A stretch of DNA of 33,626 nucleotides from JAVJPJ01 sp040217295. Its GTDB lineage: Bacteria; Pseudomonadota; Alphaproteobacteria; Rhodobacterales; Rhodobacteraceae. The DNA is taken from NCBI GenBank assembly GCA_964460185.1, contig CAYWTM010000027.1:1-33626 (forward strand). The letters run 5' to 3'. A program made the position numbers and the translations under genes. Shown here in pieces: positions 6,365-14,959 of the stretch; within the stretch, counting starts at the first letter, position 1, and each line of letters starts with the position of its first letter. The notes under the pieces were generated by a model. That model saw nothing but the letters and a program-made list of their open reading frames with translations, searched no databases and was not told the DNA's origin.

Positions 6365-9202
6365 ATGCCCTGGACGCCCACCCAATACGACCCGACCGAT
6401 TTCGCCAACCGTCGACATATCGGTCCGTCGCCCGCCGAAATGACCGAGATGCTGGCCGTTGTGGGGGCGGACAGCGTCGATGACCTGATGGACCAGACCT
6501 TGCCAAGTTCGATCCGGCAAGAGGTGCCGCTGGATTGGGCGCCGATGTCCGAGGCGGAGTTGCTGGCGCATATGCGCGAGATCGCCGCCAGGAACAAACC
6601 CATGGTTTCGATGATCGGGCAGGGCTACTACAACACCCACACACCCCCCGCGATCCAGCGCAACGTGCTGGAGAATCCGGCCTGGTATACCGCCTACACG
6701 CCCTATCAGCCCGAGATCGCGCAGGGCCGGCTGGAGGCGCTTTTGAATTTCCAGACGATGGTGGCCGATCTGACCGGGCTGGAGATCGCCAACGCGTCGC
6801 TGCTGGACGAGGCCACGGCCTGCGCCGAGGCGATGGTGATGGCGCAGCGCGTCGCGAAATCGAAGGCGCGCGCGTTTTTCGTCGATGAAAACTGCCACCC
6901 GCAGAATATCGCCGTGATGCGCACCCGGGCGGAACCGCTGGGGATCGAACTGATCGTGGCGGACCCGGCAACACTGGATGCAGGGCGTGTCTTTGGCGCG
7001 ATCTTTCAGTATCCGGGCACCTATGGCGGGTTGTCCGATCCGACGGGCGCCATCGCGGCCCTGCACGCGGAAAAGGCGATTGGGGTTGTGGTCACGGATC
7101 TTCTGGCGCTGACGCTGATCAAGGATCCGGGATCGATGGGGGCCGATATCGCGGTGGGGTCCGCGCAGCGGTTCGGGGTGCCCCTGGGGTATGGCGGCCC
7201 GCACGCGGCATTCATGTCCTGCCATGACGCGCACAAACGCTCGCTGCCCGGGCGGATCGTGGGCGTGTCGGTCGACAGCCACGGACACCAGGCCTACCGG
7301 TTGTCGCTGCAAACCCGCGAGCAGCATATCCGCCGCGAGAAGGCGACATCGAACGTGTGCACGGCGCAGGCGCTGCTGGCGGTGATGGCGAGCTTTTACG
7401 CGGTTTTTCACGGACCGGTCGGCCTGAAGGCGATCGCGGAACGCGTGCATCTCAAGGCCGCGCGCCTGGCGGCCAGCCTTCGCGCGGGGGGCTACATTCC
7501 GCATGCAGCGGCCTATTTCGACACCCTCACCGTGCCGGTCGGGCAGATGCAAAGCCGGATCATGGCGGCCGCTGTTGCCCGCGGCGTGAATCTGCGCGAC
7601 GTGGGCAGTGACAAGATCGGCATCTCGGTGGATGAAACCACGACCGAGGCGCATCTGGAGGCGGTCTGCCGCAGTTTCGGCGTTCTGCTGGCTGGGCCGC
7701 AGACCCTGCCGGCGATCCCGGAGGATCTGTTGCGCACGACCGCGTACCTGACTCACCCGATCTTTCACATGAACCGCGCGGAAACCGAGATGATGCGCTA
7801 CATGCGGCGGCTGTCGGACCGGGACCTGGCGCTTGACCGGGCGATGATCCCGCTAGGGTCATGTACGATGAAACTGAACGCGGCCGTCGAAATGATGCCG
7901 GTCACGTGGCCTGAATTTGGCGGCCTGCACCCGTTCGCGCCGGCCGATCAGGCCGAAGGGTATGCGCAGATGCTGGAGGATCTGACCCGGAAACTGTGCG
8001 AGATCACGGGCTATGACGCCATGTCGCTGCAGCCCAATTCCGGCGCGCAGGGCGAATATGCCGGCCTTTTGACCATCGCGGCCTACCACCGTGCCAATGG
8101 GGACGACCACCGTCGGGTCTGCCTGATCCCGGTCTCGGCGCATGGGACCAACCCGGCCTCGGCCCAGATGTGCGGCATGAAGGTGGTCGTGGTGAAGGCC
8201 GCGGAAAACGGTGACATCGATATCGAGGATTTTCGCGCCAAGGCCGCAGCTGCGGGCGACACGCTGGCGGCGTGCATGATCACCTATCCCTCTACCCATG
8301 GCGTGTTCGAGCGCACCGTTCGCGAGGTCTGTGACATCACCCATGCCCATGGCGGGCAGGTCTACCTGGATGGCGCGAACCTCAACGCCATGGTTGGGCT
8401 GTCGAAGCCGGGCGAGATCGGGGCCGATGTCAGCCACCTGAACCTGCACAAGACCTTTTGCATCCCCCATGGTGGCGGCGGTCCGGGCATGGGGCCGATC
8501 GGCGTCAGGGCACACCTGGCCCCGTTCCTTCCGGGCCATCCGGAAACCGGCGGGGTCGAGGGCCCGGTGTCCGGCGCGCCGTTCGGGTCGGCGTCGATCC
8601 TGCCGATCAGCTATGCCTATATCCGGCTGATGGGGGGCGAGGGGATCACCCGCGCCACCAAGGTCGCGATCCTGAACGCGAACTACATCGCCGAGCGGCT
8701 GGCGCATGCCTATCCGGTTCTGTTCAAGGGCAAGTCCGGGCGTGTGGCCCACGAATGCATCCTCGATACCCGTGCCTTTGCAGAGGTCGGGATCACCGTC
8801 GATGATATCGCCAAGCGCCTGATGGACAATGGCTTTCACGCCCCCACGATGAGCTGGCCCGTGGCCGGCACGCTGATGGTGGAACCGACCGAAAGCGAGA
8901 CCAAGGCCGAACTCGACCGTTTTGTCGACGCCATGCTGGCGATCCGGGCCGAGATCACGGATGTCGAAGAAGGCCGGATGAAGGCCGAGGACAGCCCGCT
9001 GCATCATGCGCCCCACACGATGGAAGACCTGATCCGCGATTGGGATCGGGCGTATTCCCGCGAACAGGGATGTTTCCCGCCCGGGGCGTTCCGCGTCGAC
9101 AAGTACTGGCCGCCGGTGAACCGCGTCGACAATGCCTATGGCGACCGACACCTGATCTGCACCTGCCCGCCGCTTGAAAGTTATCAGGACGCGGCCGAAT
9201 AA
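6365..9202 (+). CDS. gcvP: Glycine dehydrogenase (decarboxylating), P protein
   Basis: A 945-aa pyridoxal-phosphate enzyme that decarboxylates glycine and passes the aminomethyl group to lipoylated GcvH. It is the single-chain P protein (alpha and beta halves fused), of the usual length near 950. N-terminal landmarks are FANRRHIGPSP and MIGQGYYNTHTPPAIQRN; the C-terminal half has the PLP block LNLHKTFCIPHGGGGPGMGP, with Lys696 as the Schiff-base lysine, and the family stretch IPLGSCTMKLNA. I chose the ATG at 6365 because upstream in-frame codons translate the GC-rich repeat. Last gene of the gcv operon. Confidence 0.97.
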   Translation: MPWTPTQYDPTDFANRRHIGPSPAEMTEMLAVVGADSVDDLMDQTLPSSIRQEVPLDWAPMSEAELLAHMREIAARNKPMVSMIGQGYYNTHTPPAIQRNVLENPAWYTAYTPYQPEIAQGRLEALLNFQTMVADLTGLEIANASLLDEATACAEAMVMAQRVAKSKARAFFVDENCHPQNIAVMRTRAEPLGIELIVADPATLDAGRVFGAIFQYPGTYGGLSDPTGAIAALHAEKAIGVVVTDLLALTLIKDPGSMGADIAVGSAQRFGVPLGYGGPHAAFMSCHDAHKRSLPGRIVGVSVDSHGHQAYRLSLQTREQHIRREKATSNVCTAQALLAVMASFYAVFHGPVGLKAIAERVHLKAARLAASLRAGGYIPHAAAYFDTLTVPVGQMQSRIMAAAVARGVNLRDVGSDKIGISVDETTTEAHLEAVCRSFGVLLAGPQTLPAIPEDLLRTTAYLTHPIFHMNRAETEMMRYMRRLSDRDLALDRAMIPLGSCTMKLNAAVEMMPVTWPEFGGLHPFAPADQAEGYAQMLEDLTRKLCEITGYDAMSLQPNSGAQGEYAGLLTIAAYHRANGDDHRRVCLIPVSAHGTNPASAQMCGMKVVVVKAAENGDIDIEDFRAKAAAAGDTLAACMITYPSTHGVFERTVREVCDITHAHGGQVYLDGANLNAMVGLSKPGEIGADVSHLNLHKTFCIPHGGGGPGMGPIGVRAHLAPFLPGHPETGGVEGPVSGAPFGSASILPISYAYIRLMGGEGITRATKVAILNANYIAERLAHAYPVLFKGKSGRVAHECILDTRAFAEVGITVDDIAKRLMDNGFHAPTMSWPVAGTLMVEPTESETKAELDRFVDAMLAIRAEITDVEEGRMKAEDSPLHHAPHTMEDLIRDWDRAYSREQGCFPPGAFRVDKYWPPVNRVDNAYGDRHLICTCPPLESYQDAAE

Positions 9203-9216
9203 CGCGGTCGGCGCAC

Positions 9217-9450
9217 CTAAAGGCAGCACCCCTGCCCGGTCTGAACGGGCGGGCAGGGGACATCGCCATATGAACAATAAACACAGCAATCACCCGGTTT
9301 CGGGCGCAAGACCGTGGCGCAGGACGGGCAGGCAAAAAACCACTGACAGGCATCCGTCGGCATCTGTTGGGTGCTTTGCGCGCCACATTCGGGGCAGGTG
9401 ACGCGGGACGTCAGGACGACCTCAACATGCTGCCCCCCAGCCCCGGTCAT
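9217..9450 (-). CDS. GDCCVxC-domain small cysteine-rich protein
   Basis: A 77-aa protein with 11 cysteines: CPEC (19-22), CPSC (41-44), the block GDCCVYCSYGDVPCPPVQ (53-70) and a final CC pair (75-76). This block defines the family annotated as 'GDCCVxC domain-containing (seleno)protein'; some relatives carry selenocysteine, this copy is all cysteine. The zinc-ribbon-like CxxC pairs suggest metal or thiol chemistry, but no function is established. Its ATG overlaps the stop codon of the upstream DUF4329 gene (ATGA at 9447-9450), implying translational coupling. It converges on gcvP with only 14 bp between stops. A 10-bp hairpin (9229-9238 with 9250-9259) lies in its 3' coding end. Confidence 0.85.
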   Translation of the reverse strand: MTGAGGQHVEVVLTSRVTCPECGAQSTQQMPTDACQWFFACPSCATVLRPKPGDCCVYCSYGDVPCPPVQTGQGCCL

Positions 9451-9983
9451 CTTGTGCGACCAAACCTCTGATACAGCCCGTCAAGGGAATAGCTGCCCTG
9501 CACGGGTCCGTGTTCCTCGGGGAAAAAGTTCGGGTCGACCGGCAGGCAGTCGCGCCCGCAGACCTGACGCATGAACCCGGTCTGCCCATCCACGAACCAA
9601 AGCCGCCCACCGGGCGTTGCCACCCATCCGTTGACGCCGAAATTCATGTCGCCCTCGACATCCTGAATGGACGGGACCTCGCCGTCATATCCCTCACCCC
9701 AGGCGGCATGGGTATGCCATGATGACACCGGACGTGCGCCCGGCGTCAGGGGCAGCGAGGCACAGGACGCGTGACCACCCCAGGATACCTTGGTGGAGTC
9801 GTAGCTGCCATCGGGCAACTGCAGGACGAACCCGCAAACCTCGCGATTGAACCGCACCGAAAGCGCATTCATCGACTGCATCAGGCCCATCACGAATTCC
9901 GTTTCCTCGGCGCTTTGCGCCGGGGCCTGGGCAGGGGCCAATGCGGTAAAGAGGGTTACGGCAAGGGCCGACATTCGAAACAT
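9447..9983 (-). CDS. Secreted DUF4329 protein with a JAMM-type metalloprotease signature
   Basis: A 178-aa protein with an N-terminal signal peptide (cleavage after APAQA or AQS, about residue 20-24). It matches the DUF4329 pattern: SWHTHAAWGEGYDGEVPSIQD followed by NGWVATPGGRLWFVDG. All JAMM zinc-protease positions can be found: Glu48 in EVCG, His90 and His92 in HTH, and Ser105/Asp108 in SIQD. JAMM enzymes cleave isopeptide or peptide bonds using zinc; in DUF4329 this is inferred from motif only. Four further cysteines (74, 50 and two in VCGRDC) could form periplasmic disulfides. Coupled to the GDCCVxC gene by an ATGA overlap. Confidence 0.8.
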   Translation of the reverse strand: MFRMSALAVTLFTALAPAQAPAQSAEETEFVMGLMQSMNALSVRFNREVCGFVLQLPDGSYDSTKVSWGGHASCASLPLTPGARPVSSWHTHAAWGEGYDGEVPSIQDVEGDMNFGVNGWVATPGGRLWFVDGQTGFMRQVCGRDCLPVDPNFFPEEHGPVQGSYSLDGLYQRFGRTR

Positions 9984-10118
9984 GGCATTCTCCTGGGATG
10001 CAGTTGGTCTGGATGATAGGGAAGTTTTTCGCTCATGCCAGCCAAAGCCGCGCAGTTTTTCTGGACGTGGCTCGCTTGGCTACTATGTACCTACTGCGCA
10101 CAAGAGAGAGGACTCGGT

Positions 10119-10283
10119 ATGGCCCGCATGGAAAAATTCGAACCCGCGATCAAAGTCAGCACCGATTTTGCCGAAGACAAGGACATCCAGCTTTGGCTGA
10201 TGATGGGCCGTATGGCGTTCTTCTTCTGCATGTGGTCCGCCATGATCTTGCCGATCGTGCTGGTAATCATGTTCCGGTTCTGA
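10119..10283 (+). CDS. 54-aa single-pass membrane protein, unknown function
   Basis: Starts MARMEKFEPAIKV at 10119 with a good Shine-Dalgarno (GAGAGGA, about 10106-10112). The N-terminal 26 residues are charged; residues about 28-53 form one hydrophobic helix with two arginines flanking it (GRMAFFF and MFRF at the C-terminus). The size is like cytochrome-oxidase accessory subunits, but I see no sequence motif to support that. The gene stands alone: divergent from the DUF4329 gene (135-bp gap) and convergent with the flavoprotein gene. The start signal and protein-like composition make it likely real. Confidence 0.65.
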   Translation: MARMEKFEPAIKVSTDFAEDKDIQLWLMMGRMAFFFCMWSAMILPIVLVIMFRF

Positions 10284-10395
10284 CCCCCGTATCGGCCTGT
10301 TTCTTGCGACCTTGATCTGCCAGCGGGCTTTGGCCCGGTCATCGTCATTCGTGTTCTTCATGCTGACCCAGACCTATCCGCCCAGGCCGCGCCGG

Positions 10396-11580
10396 TCAGG
10401 GGGAAATTCCTCGATCCGGCCCCGCCAATGCGCGTAAGACAGCAAACGGCAGTCGCCTTGCCACCAGCCACATCAGGGCCGGATATTCCAATTCACCCGC
10501 CAGCATCTGCATATATGCGAGCTTGACCTTGCGTGATCCGGCGAAGGACCGCCGAAAAACCGGGGCCATCCAGCGTGCAAAAACGATGGGCCGCAACATG
10601 CGCGCGATGCGCAGCGACAAGCGGATTTCGCGCGTGTATCCCCGGTAGATCATCGCCACGTCGTGGCATCTATCCTCGCGCAGGGCGCGTGCTGCGGCCA
10701 TGGCCGCCATCTGCCCCGACCGCAGGGCATAGGCGATGCCTTCGCCGGTGATGGGGTCCACAAAGCCTGCCGCATCGCCCACCAGCATGACATTGCCGCG
10801 GCCCGGGCGCGTCTTGTAGTCGCCAAAGGGCAGGAAATGGCCCTTCATGCCATCGGCGGCCCCCTGACCAAGATGGTCGGCATATCTGACAAGGCGCGCC
10901 TTCATGTCCGGGTTCAACCGCTGCACGCCGCCCACGCCGACGGTGGTGGAACTGCGCTTGGGAAAGCTCCAGCCATAGCCCCAGTCTGCCGCGCCGAAAT
11001 CGACGCGCACCGTGCGCGCAATGTCGGGATCGGGTTCAGGTGGCATTTCCTTTTCAAGGGCAAAGCCGATGGTGTCCGCGTCGAAAGCCCGCCCGAACAG
11101 GGCGCGCGCCACCGGGCTGGTGACCCCATCTGCACCGACAAGCATCCGGTAGCGGACATGGGTGCCATCGGCGAGGATCACCTTGCTGCCCGGGATATCG
11201 ATCCGCGCCACGCGCGTGCCTTGCCGGATCTCGGCGCCCGCGTCTTGCGCCAGCTGCAATAGATGTGCGTCCAGATCCCACCGCATTGTCAGATACATGG
11301 GCGGTGCATTCTCGATGCACCCCATGGGTTTTCCGCCCATGTGAAAGGAAATCGCATGGCGGTCCTCGAACAGGGCCGGGTCCAGATCGCGCCCGAAGAT
11401 CGTCTGGTAGTGGGCCCGGCTGCGCCCGGTGAAAAGGCCGCCGCACAGCTTGTCGCGAGGGAAGGACGCCTTGTCGATCGCGCAGACCTTGAGCCCCGCT
11501 TTCACGGCGGTCATCGCGGCGGCCGACCCGGCGGGGCCGCCGCCCAGTATCAGGAGGTCATAGGGCTGATCTTGCATCAT
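10396..11580 (-). CDS. Geranylgeranyl-reductase family FAD-dependent oxidoreductase
   Basis: A 394-aa (393 if the second of two adjacent ATGs is used) flavoprotein. The N-terminus has a dinucleotide-binding Rossmann motif (LILGGGPAGSAAA), then FPRDKLCGG, typical of the geranylgeranyl-reductase/digeranylgeranylglycerophospholipid-reductase family, and a second FAD motif LVGDAAGFVDPITGEGI. Such enzymes reduce isoprenoid double bonds or act as related monooxygenases; no bacteriochlorophyll or carotenoid genes are nearby, so the substrate is open. An upstream in-frame extension to 11730 overlaps trxC and is not used. It lies 58 bp downstream of trxC on the same strand and may be co-transcribed with it. 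Confidence 0.85.
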   Translation of the reverse strand: MMQDQPYDLLILGGGPAGSAAAMTAVKAGLKVCAIDKASFPRDKLCGGLFTGRSRAHYQTIFGRDLDPALFEDRHAISFHMGGKPMGCIENAPPMYLTMRWDLDAHLLQLAQDAGAEIRQGTRVARIDIPGSKVILADGTHVRYRMLVGADGVTSPVARALFGRAFDADTIGFALEKEMPPEPDPDIARTVRVDFGAADWGYGWSFPKRSSTTVGVGGVQRLNPDMKARLVRYADHLGQGAADGMKGHFLPFGDYKTRPGRGNVMLVGDAAGFVDPITGEGIAYALRSGQMAAMAAARALREDRCHDVAMIYRGYTREIRLSLRIARMLRPIVFARWMAPVFRRSFAGSRKVKLAYMQMLAGELEYPALMWLVARRLPFAVLRALAGPDRGISP

Positions 11581-11638
11581 GGCCGCACGGTAGTGGCTGA
11601 GATGCAGGCGCGAAAGGTGGCGTATTGGCCGGACGCGT

Positions 11639-12079
11639 TCAGGCCGTTTGCGGCATGTGTTGGCGCACGAAGTCCTCGATTTCGGCGGCGGGTCGCGCCC
11701 CGGGAAGCCTTGCCACCTCCTTGCCGCCACGGAACAAGATCAGCAACGGGATGCCCCGGATGCCGTAGCGTTGCGAGACGTCTTGATGATCTTGGGTGTT
11801 GATCTTGGCGAACCGCGCCTTGGGTGACAGTGCGCGCGCGGCCTTTTCGAACTCGGGTGCCATCATCCGGCAGGGTCCGCACCATGGCGCCCAGAAATCC
11901 ACCAGCAACGGCAGCGTATCCTTGCGCTGCGCCTTCAGGAGGGTTGCCGGGTCGAGGTCATGGACCCGCGGCTCGACCAGCTTGGCGCCGCATGTTCCGC
12001 ATTTCGGATGCGCAGAAAGTCTGTCGGCCGGAACACGATTGACCGACGCGCAGGACAGGCAAGTGACAAGGTTGGACAT
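11639..12079 (-). CDS. trxC: Thioredoxin 2
   Basis: A 146-aa cytosolic thiol-disulfide oxidoreductase. The N-terminal domain has two CxxC pairs (Cys7/Cys10 and Cys27/Cys30), the zinc-binding module that separates TrxC from TrxA. The thioredoxin domain follows with the active site WAPWCGPC (Cys67 and Cys70) and the cis-proline loop GIRGIPLLILF. The length is as expected for TrxC. TrxC is commonly part of the oxidative-stress response in proteobacteria; no OxyR site was identified here. The gene lies between cspA-like (upstream, separated by a terminator) and the flavoprotein gene. Confidence 0.95.
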   Translation of the reverse strand: MSNLVTCLSCASVNRVPADRLSAHPKCGTCGAKLVEPRVHDLDPATLLKAQRKDTLPLLVDFWAPWCGPCRMMAPEFEKAARALSPKARFAKINTQDHQDVSQRYGIRGIPLLILFRGGKEVARLPGARPAAEIEDFVRQHMPQTA

Positions 12080-12233
12080 GATGACGGGCCACGATCAAAG
12101 AAATGATTTGCATCCACTAGGTAGGATCGCCGCACCCGTGGTGCAACCGAAAGACTGGGCCATCGGGCAGGTGATGACGTGATCGATGGGGCGGGCACCT
12201 TTCTTTTTAGTGCGCACCGCCTTGCGACTGGCA

Positions 12234-12264
12234 CAAAAAAAGCGCGCATGACTGCGCGCCTTTT
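12234..12264 (-). terminator. Intrinsic terminator of the cold-shock gene (possibly bidirectional)
   Basis: GCGCGC (12242-12247) and GCGCGC (12254-12259) form a stem with a 6-nt loop. On the minus strand it is followed by a run of T (complement of the A-run 12234-12241). On the plus strand it is followed by CTTTT. It lies about 50 nt after the stop of the cold-shock gene and isolates it from trxC. Confidence 0.85.
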
Positions 12265-12316
12265 CCGTATCTGGCAATGCATTCGGGCGACAGGGTCACC
12301 CGAGATGCAAACCGCC

Positions 12317-12523
12317 TTATGCGAGAGCGATATTGATCGCGGACTCGCGGCCATCACGGCCCGACTCGACGTCATAGGTAACCTTCTGATCGTCTTTCAG
12401 GGTGGTGTGGCCCGCACGCTCGAGCGCGGAGATGTGTACGAACACGTCCTTGCCGCCGGTGTCGGGTGCGATAAAGCCGAAGCCTTTAGTTGCGTTGAAC
12501 CATTTCACGGTGCCATTGGCCAT
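12317..12523 (-). CDS. Cold-shock protein (CspA family)
   Basis: A 68-aa single cold-shock domain protein starting MANGTVKWFNATKGFGFI. It has both nucleic-acid-binding motifs: RNP1 (KGFGFI, residues 13-18) and RNP2 (VFVHI, 27-31). Such proteins bind single-stranded RNA and DNA and melt mRNA structure. The start at 12523 is fixed by a strong GGAGACT Shine-Dalgarno; longer upstream extensions in frame translate the leader. The gene is monocistronic, closed by a terminator. The roughly 160-nt stretch upstream (12524-12683) holds no gene and may be a long structured leader as in other csp genes. Confidence 0.96.
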   Translation of the reverse strand: MANGTVKWFNATKGFGFIAPDTGGKDVFVHISALERAGHTTLKDDQKVTYDVESGRDGRESAINIALA

Positions 12524-12683
12524 CGTGGAGTCTCCTATTGATTTGCTGCCCGCAAGATGCGGCAACCCGGCTTTGTTGGTCTGGATCGAGAGACTGAAAG
12601 CCGTTTGAAGGGAGACAGTGGTCGAAAGAGAAAAACGTTTGCAGGGCTCATATGAGGGTTGCAGACGAAGAAAGCAAGCTCTT

Positions 12684-13028
12684 TCAAGGTTCGGGTTTTT
12701 GCCAGCGCAAGGTGCCTTCACCCGGTTTGCCGCCGAAAACGACATTTGCAGTCAGGACAAGGATAAGGGCATCACCGTCCCATTCAGCATCCCGCGTGAT
12801 GGTGATGCCTGTCCAGTCGGCCAAGCTGCTGCTGTCGACGACATGGCGCATGGTCCAGCCGTCCGGCGACCATTGGCCGGCATGGGAAAAATCGGTTGGG
12901 CCCGACCATCGCGGTTTGGTCCGCAGGGTTGCGAAACCGGGCCGTCTTGGAAACGGGTCGCCATTTCGATCAACCGCTACGCCCCAATGATGCCCGGGCC
13001 AACACTCACCGCACGAATTTCTTGTACT
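12684..13028 (-). pseudogene. Protein-like open frame without a visible start codon (possible gene remnant)
   Basis: A 114-codon frame is open on the minus strand from 13028 to a TGA at 12684-12686, directly after the ettA stop (13006) and overlapping its last codons. The translation looks like protein in its second half, for example WSGPTDFSHAGQWSPDGW and VVDSSSLADWTGITITRDAEW. There is no ATG, GTG or TTG in the first 34 codons, so it is either a decayed or frameshifted gene, a gene with an unusual start, or chance. I do not recognise the family. The alternative short ATG frame at 12973 and the plus-strand frames over the same bases look less protein-like. Confidence 0.35.
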
Positions 13029-14661
13029 TCACCCGCTTCGGCTCCAGCGCATCCGGGCCCAGTCGCCGTTTCTTGTCTTCCTCGTAATCCTCGAAGTTGC
13101 CTTCGAACCACTCCACATGCGCCTCGCCCTCGAAGGCCAGGATATGCGTGCAAAGACGGTCCAGGAAGAAACGGTCGTGACTGATGATCACGGCGCAGCC
13201 CGCGAAATCCTCCAGGGCGTCTTCCAGCGCGCGCAACGTTTCCACGTCCAGGTCGTTGGTCGGTTCATCGAGCAGCAGCACGTTGCCGCCCGATTTCAGC
13301 AGCTTGGCCATATGCACGCGGTTGCGTTCGCCGCCCGACAGAAGGCCGACCTTTTTCTGCTGATCGCCGCCCTTGAAGTTGAAGGCCGAACAATAGGCGC
13401 GGGAATTCATCGTGGCGTCGCCCAGTGCGATGATCTCGGCCCCGCCCGAGATTTCCTCCCAGACGGTCTTGTTGGCATCCAGGGCGTCGCGGGATTGATC
13501 CACATAGCTCAGTTGTACCGTATCGCCGAATTCCACCGTGCCCTCATCGGGTGTTTCCTGGCCTGTCAGCATCCTGAACAGCGTGGATTTGCCCGCGCCG
13601 TTCGGCCCGATCACACCCACGATGCCGCCCGGCGGCAGCGCAAAGCTCAGATCCTCGACCAGAAGCCGGTCGCCATACCCCTTCTTCAGGTTCTCGACAT
13701 CGATCACCTTGCCCCCCAGGCGCGGCCCGTTGGGGATGACGATCTGCGCGCGGCTGATCTTTTCGCGCTCGGACTGCCCGGCCAGTTCCTCGTAGGCGTT
13801 GATACGGGCCTTTTGCTTGGCCTGGCGCGCCTTTGCGCCGGCGCGGATCCATTCAAGTTCGCGTTCCAGCGTCTTCTGGCGGCTCTTGTCCTCGCGCGCC
13901 TCATGTTCCAGGCGCTTGGCCTTTTGTTCCAGCCAGGCGGAATAGTTGCCCTCATAGGGAATGCCGCGCCCGCGATCGAGTTCCAGGATCCACCCAGTGA
14001 TATCATCAAGGAAATACCGGTCGTGGGTCACGATCAGGATCGTGCCCTTGTAGTCGATCAGGTGCTGCTGCAGCCACGCGATGGTTTCCGCATCAAGATG
14101 GTTGGTGGGTTCGTCCAGCAACAGCATTTCGGGGGCTTCCAGCAGCAGCTTGCACAACGCCACCCGGCGCCGTTCGCCGCCTGACAGCGTGGCGACTTCT
14201 GCTTCGTCCGGCGGGCAGCGCAGCGCCTCCATCGCGACGTCGATCTGGCTGTCTAGATCCCACAGGTTGTTGCTGTCGATCTCGTCCTGAAGGGCGGCCA
14301 TCTCGTCTGCGGTTTCATCCGAATAGTTCATCGCAAGTTCGTTGAACCGGTCCAGCTTGGCCTGCTTCTCGGCCACACCCAGCATCACGTTCTCTCGCAC
14401 GTTCAGCGTTTCATCCAGATGCGGTTCCTGCGGGAGGTAGCCCACCTTGGCCCCCTGCGCGGCCCAGGCTTCGCCGGAAAAATCGGTGTCGATGCCGGCC
14501 ATGATCCGCATCAGGGTCGATTTACCCGAACCGTTTACGCCCACAACACCGATCTTCACCCCAGGAAGAAAGCTGAGCCGGATGTTTTCAAAACATTTCT
14601 TGCCGCCCGGATAGGTCTTCGAGACGCCATCCATGTGATAGACATACTGGTACGAGGCCAT
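13006..14661 (-). CDS. ettA: Energy-dependent translational throttle protein EttA (ABC-F)
   Basis: A 551-aa cytosolic ABC-F ATPase with two nucleotide-binding domains and no membrane part. First domain: Walker A GVNGSGKST (41-49), signature LSGGERRRVALC, Walker B LLLDEPTNHLD. Second domain: Walker A GPNGAGKST, signature LSGGERNRVHMAKLL, LLLDEPTNDLD. The charged linker between them (about residues 240-325) is the tRNA-interacting arm. EttA binds the ribosomal E site and gates the first elongation step according to ATP/ADP. The start MASYQYVYHMDGVSKTYPGGK and the C-terminus KYKKFVR agree with the EttA subgroup, and the length is normal. Divergent from nadD. Confidence 0.95.
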   Translation of the reverse strand: MASYQYVYHMDGVSKTYPGGKKCFENIRLSFLPGVKIGVVGVNGSGKSTLMRIMAGIDTDFSGEAWAAQGAKVGYLPQEPHLDETLNVRENVMLGVAEKQAKLDRFNELAMNYSDETADEMAALQDEIDSNNLWDLDSQIDVAMEALRCPPDEAEVATLSGGERRRVALCKLLLEAPEMLLLDEPTNHLDAETIAWLQQHLIDYKGTILIVTHDRYFLDDITGWILELDRGRGIPYEGNYSAWLEQKAKRLEHEAREDKSRQKTLERELEWIRAGAKARQAKQKARINAYEELAGQSEREKISRAQIVIPNGPRLGGKVIDVENLKKGYGDRLLVEDLSFALPPGGIVGVIGPNGAGKSTLFRMLTGQETPDEGTVEFGDTVQLSYVDQSRDALDANKTVWEEISGGAEIIALGDATMNSRAYCSAFNFKGGDQQKKVGLLSGGERNRVHMAKLLKSGGNVLLLDEPTNDLDVETLRALEDALEDFAGCAVIISHDRFFLDRLCTHILAFEGEAHVEWFEGNFEDYEEDKKRRLGPDALEPKRVKYKKFVR

Positions 14662-14959
14662 ATGCGCCGCTCCGTTTCGATGATGCGATTTTGCCTGCTT
14701 CTACCCATACACGCGGGGATCGGCAATCGGGGGTGTCAGGTGCCGGTGCACCGCGCCAGTCGGGCGTTGAGATCTGCAAGCTTGCCTGACCGTGCCCCGA
14801 GCGGCCGCCCCGACATGCCAGTTGCGGTTGCATGTTTCGCCGCGCGCATCTGCCCCGGCCACCCGCGCGCGGTGCACGCCTGTCGGGTCTGCACCGGCGC
14901 GGTGGATTGACAGCCGGTACGCACCGCCCCATGAAACCCCGGACGCCGGAAGGAACCCA
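14662..14959. other. 298-bp intergenic region between ettA and nadD
   Basis: The divergent ettA and nadD starts flank this very GC-rich stretch. Several frames stay open across it on both strands, but none has a convincing start with a protein-like translation. CACCGCGCC near 14755 is complementary to GGCGCGGTG near 14898, so long-range RNA pairing is possible. I see no recognisable gene, RNA family or terminator. Confidence 0.5.

Noticed and set aside
9229..9259. 10-bp inverted repeat considered as gcvP terminator
   Set aside because: It has no T-run on either strand and lies in the coding end of the GDCCVxC gene; coding for CPP..GCC explains much of it. It may still slow polymerase.
11575..11730. 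N-terminal extension of the flavoprotein to 11730
   Set aside because: The extension would overlap trxC and is Arg-rich; the Rossmann motif follows directly after the ATG pair at 11575-11580.
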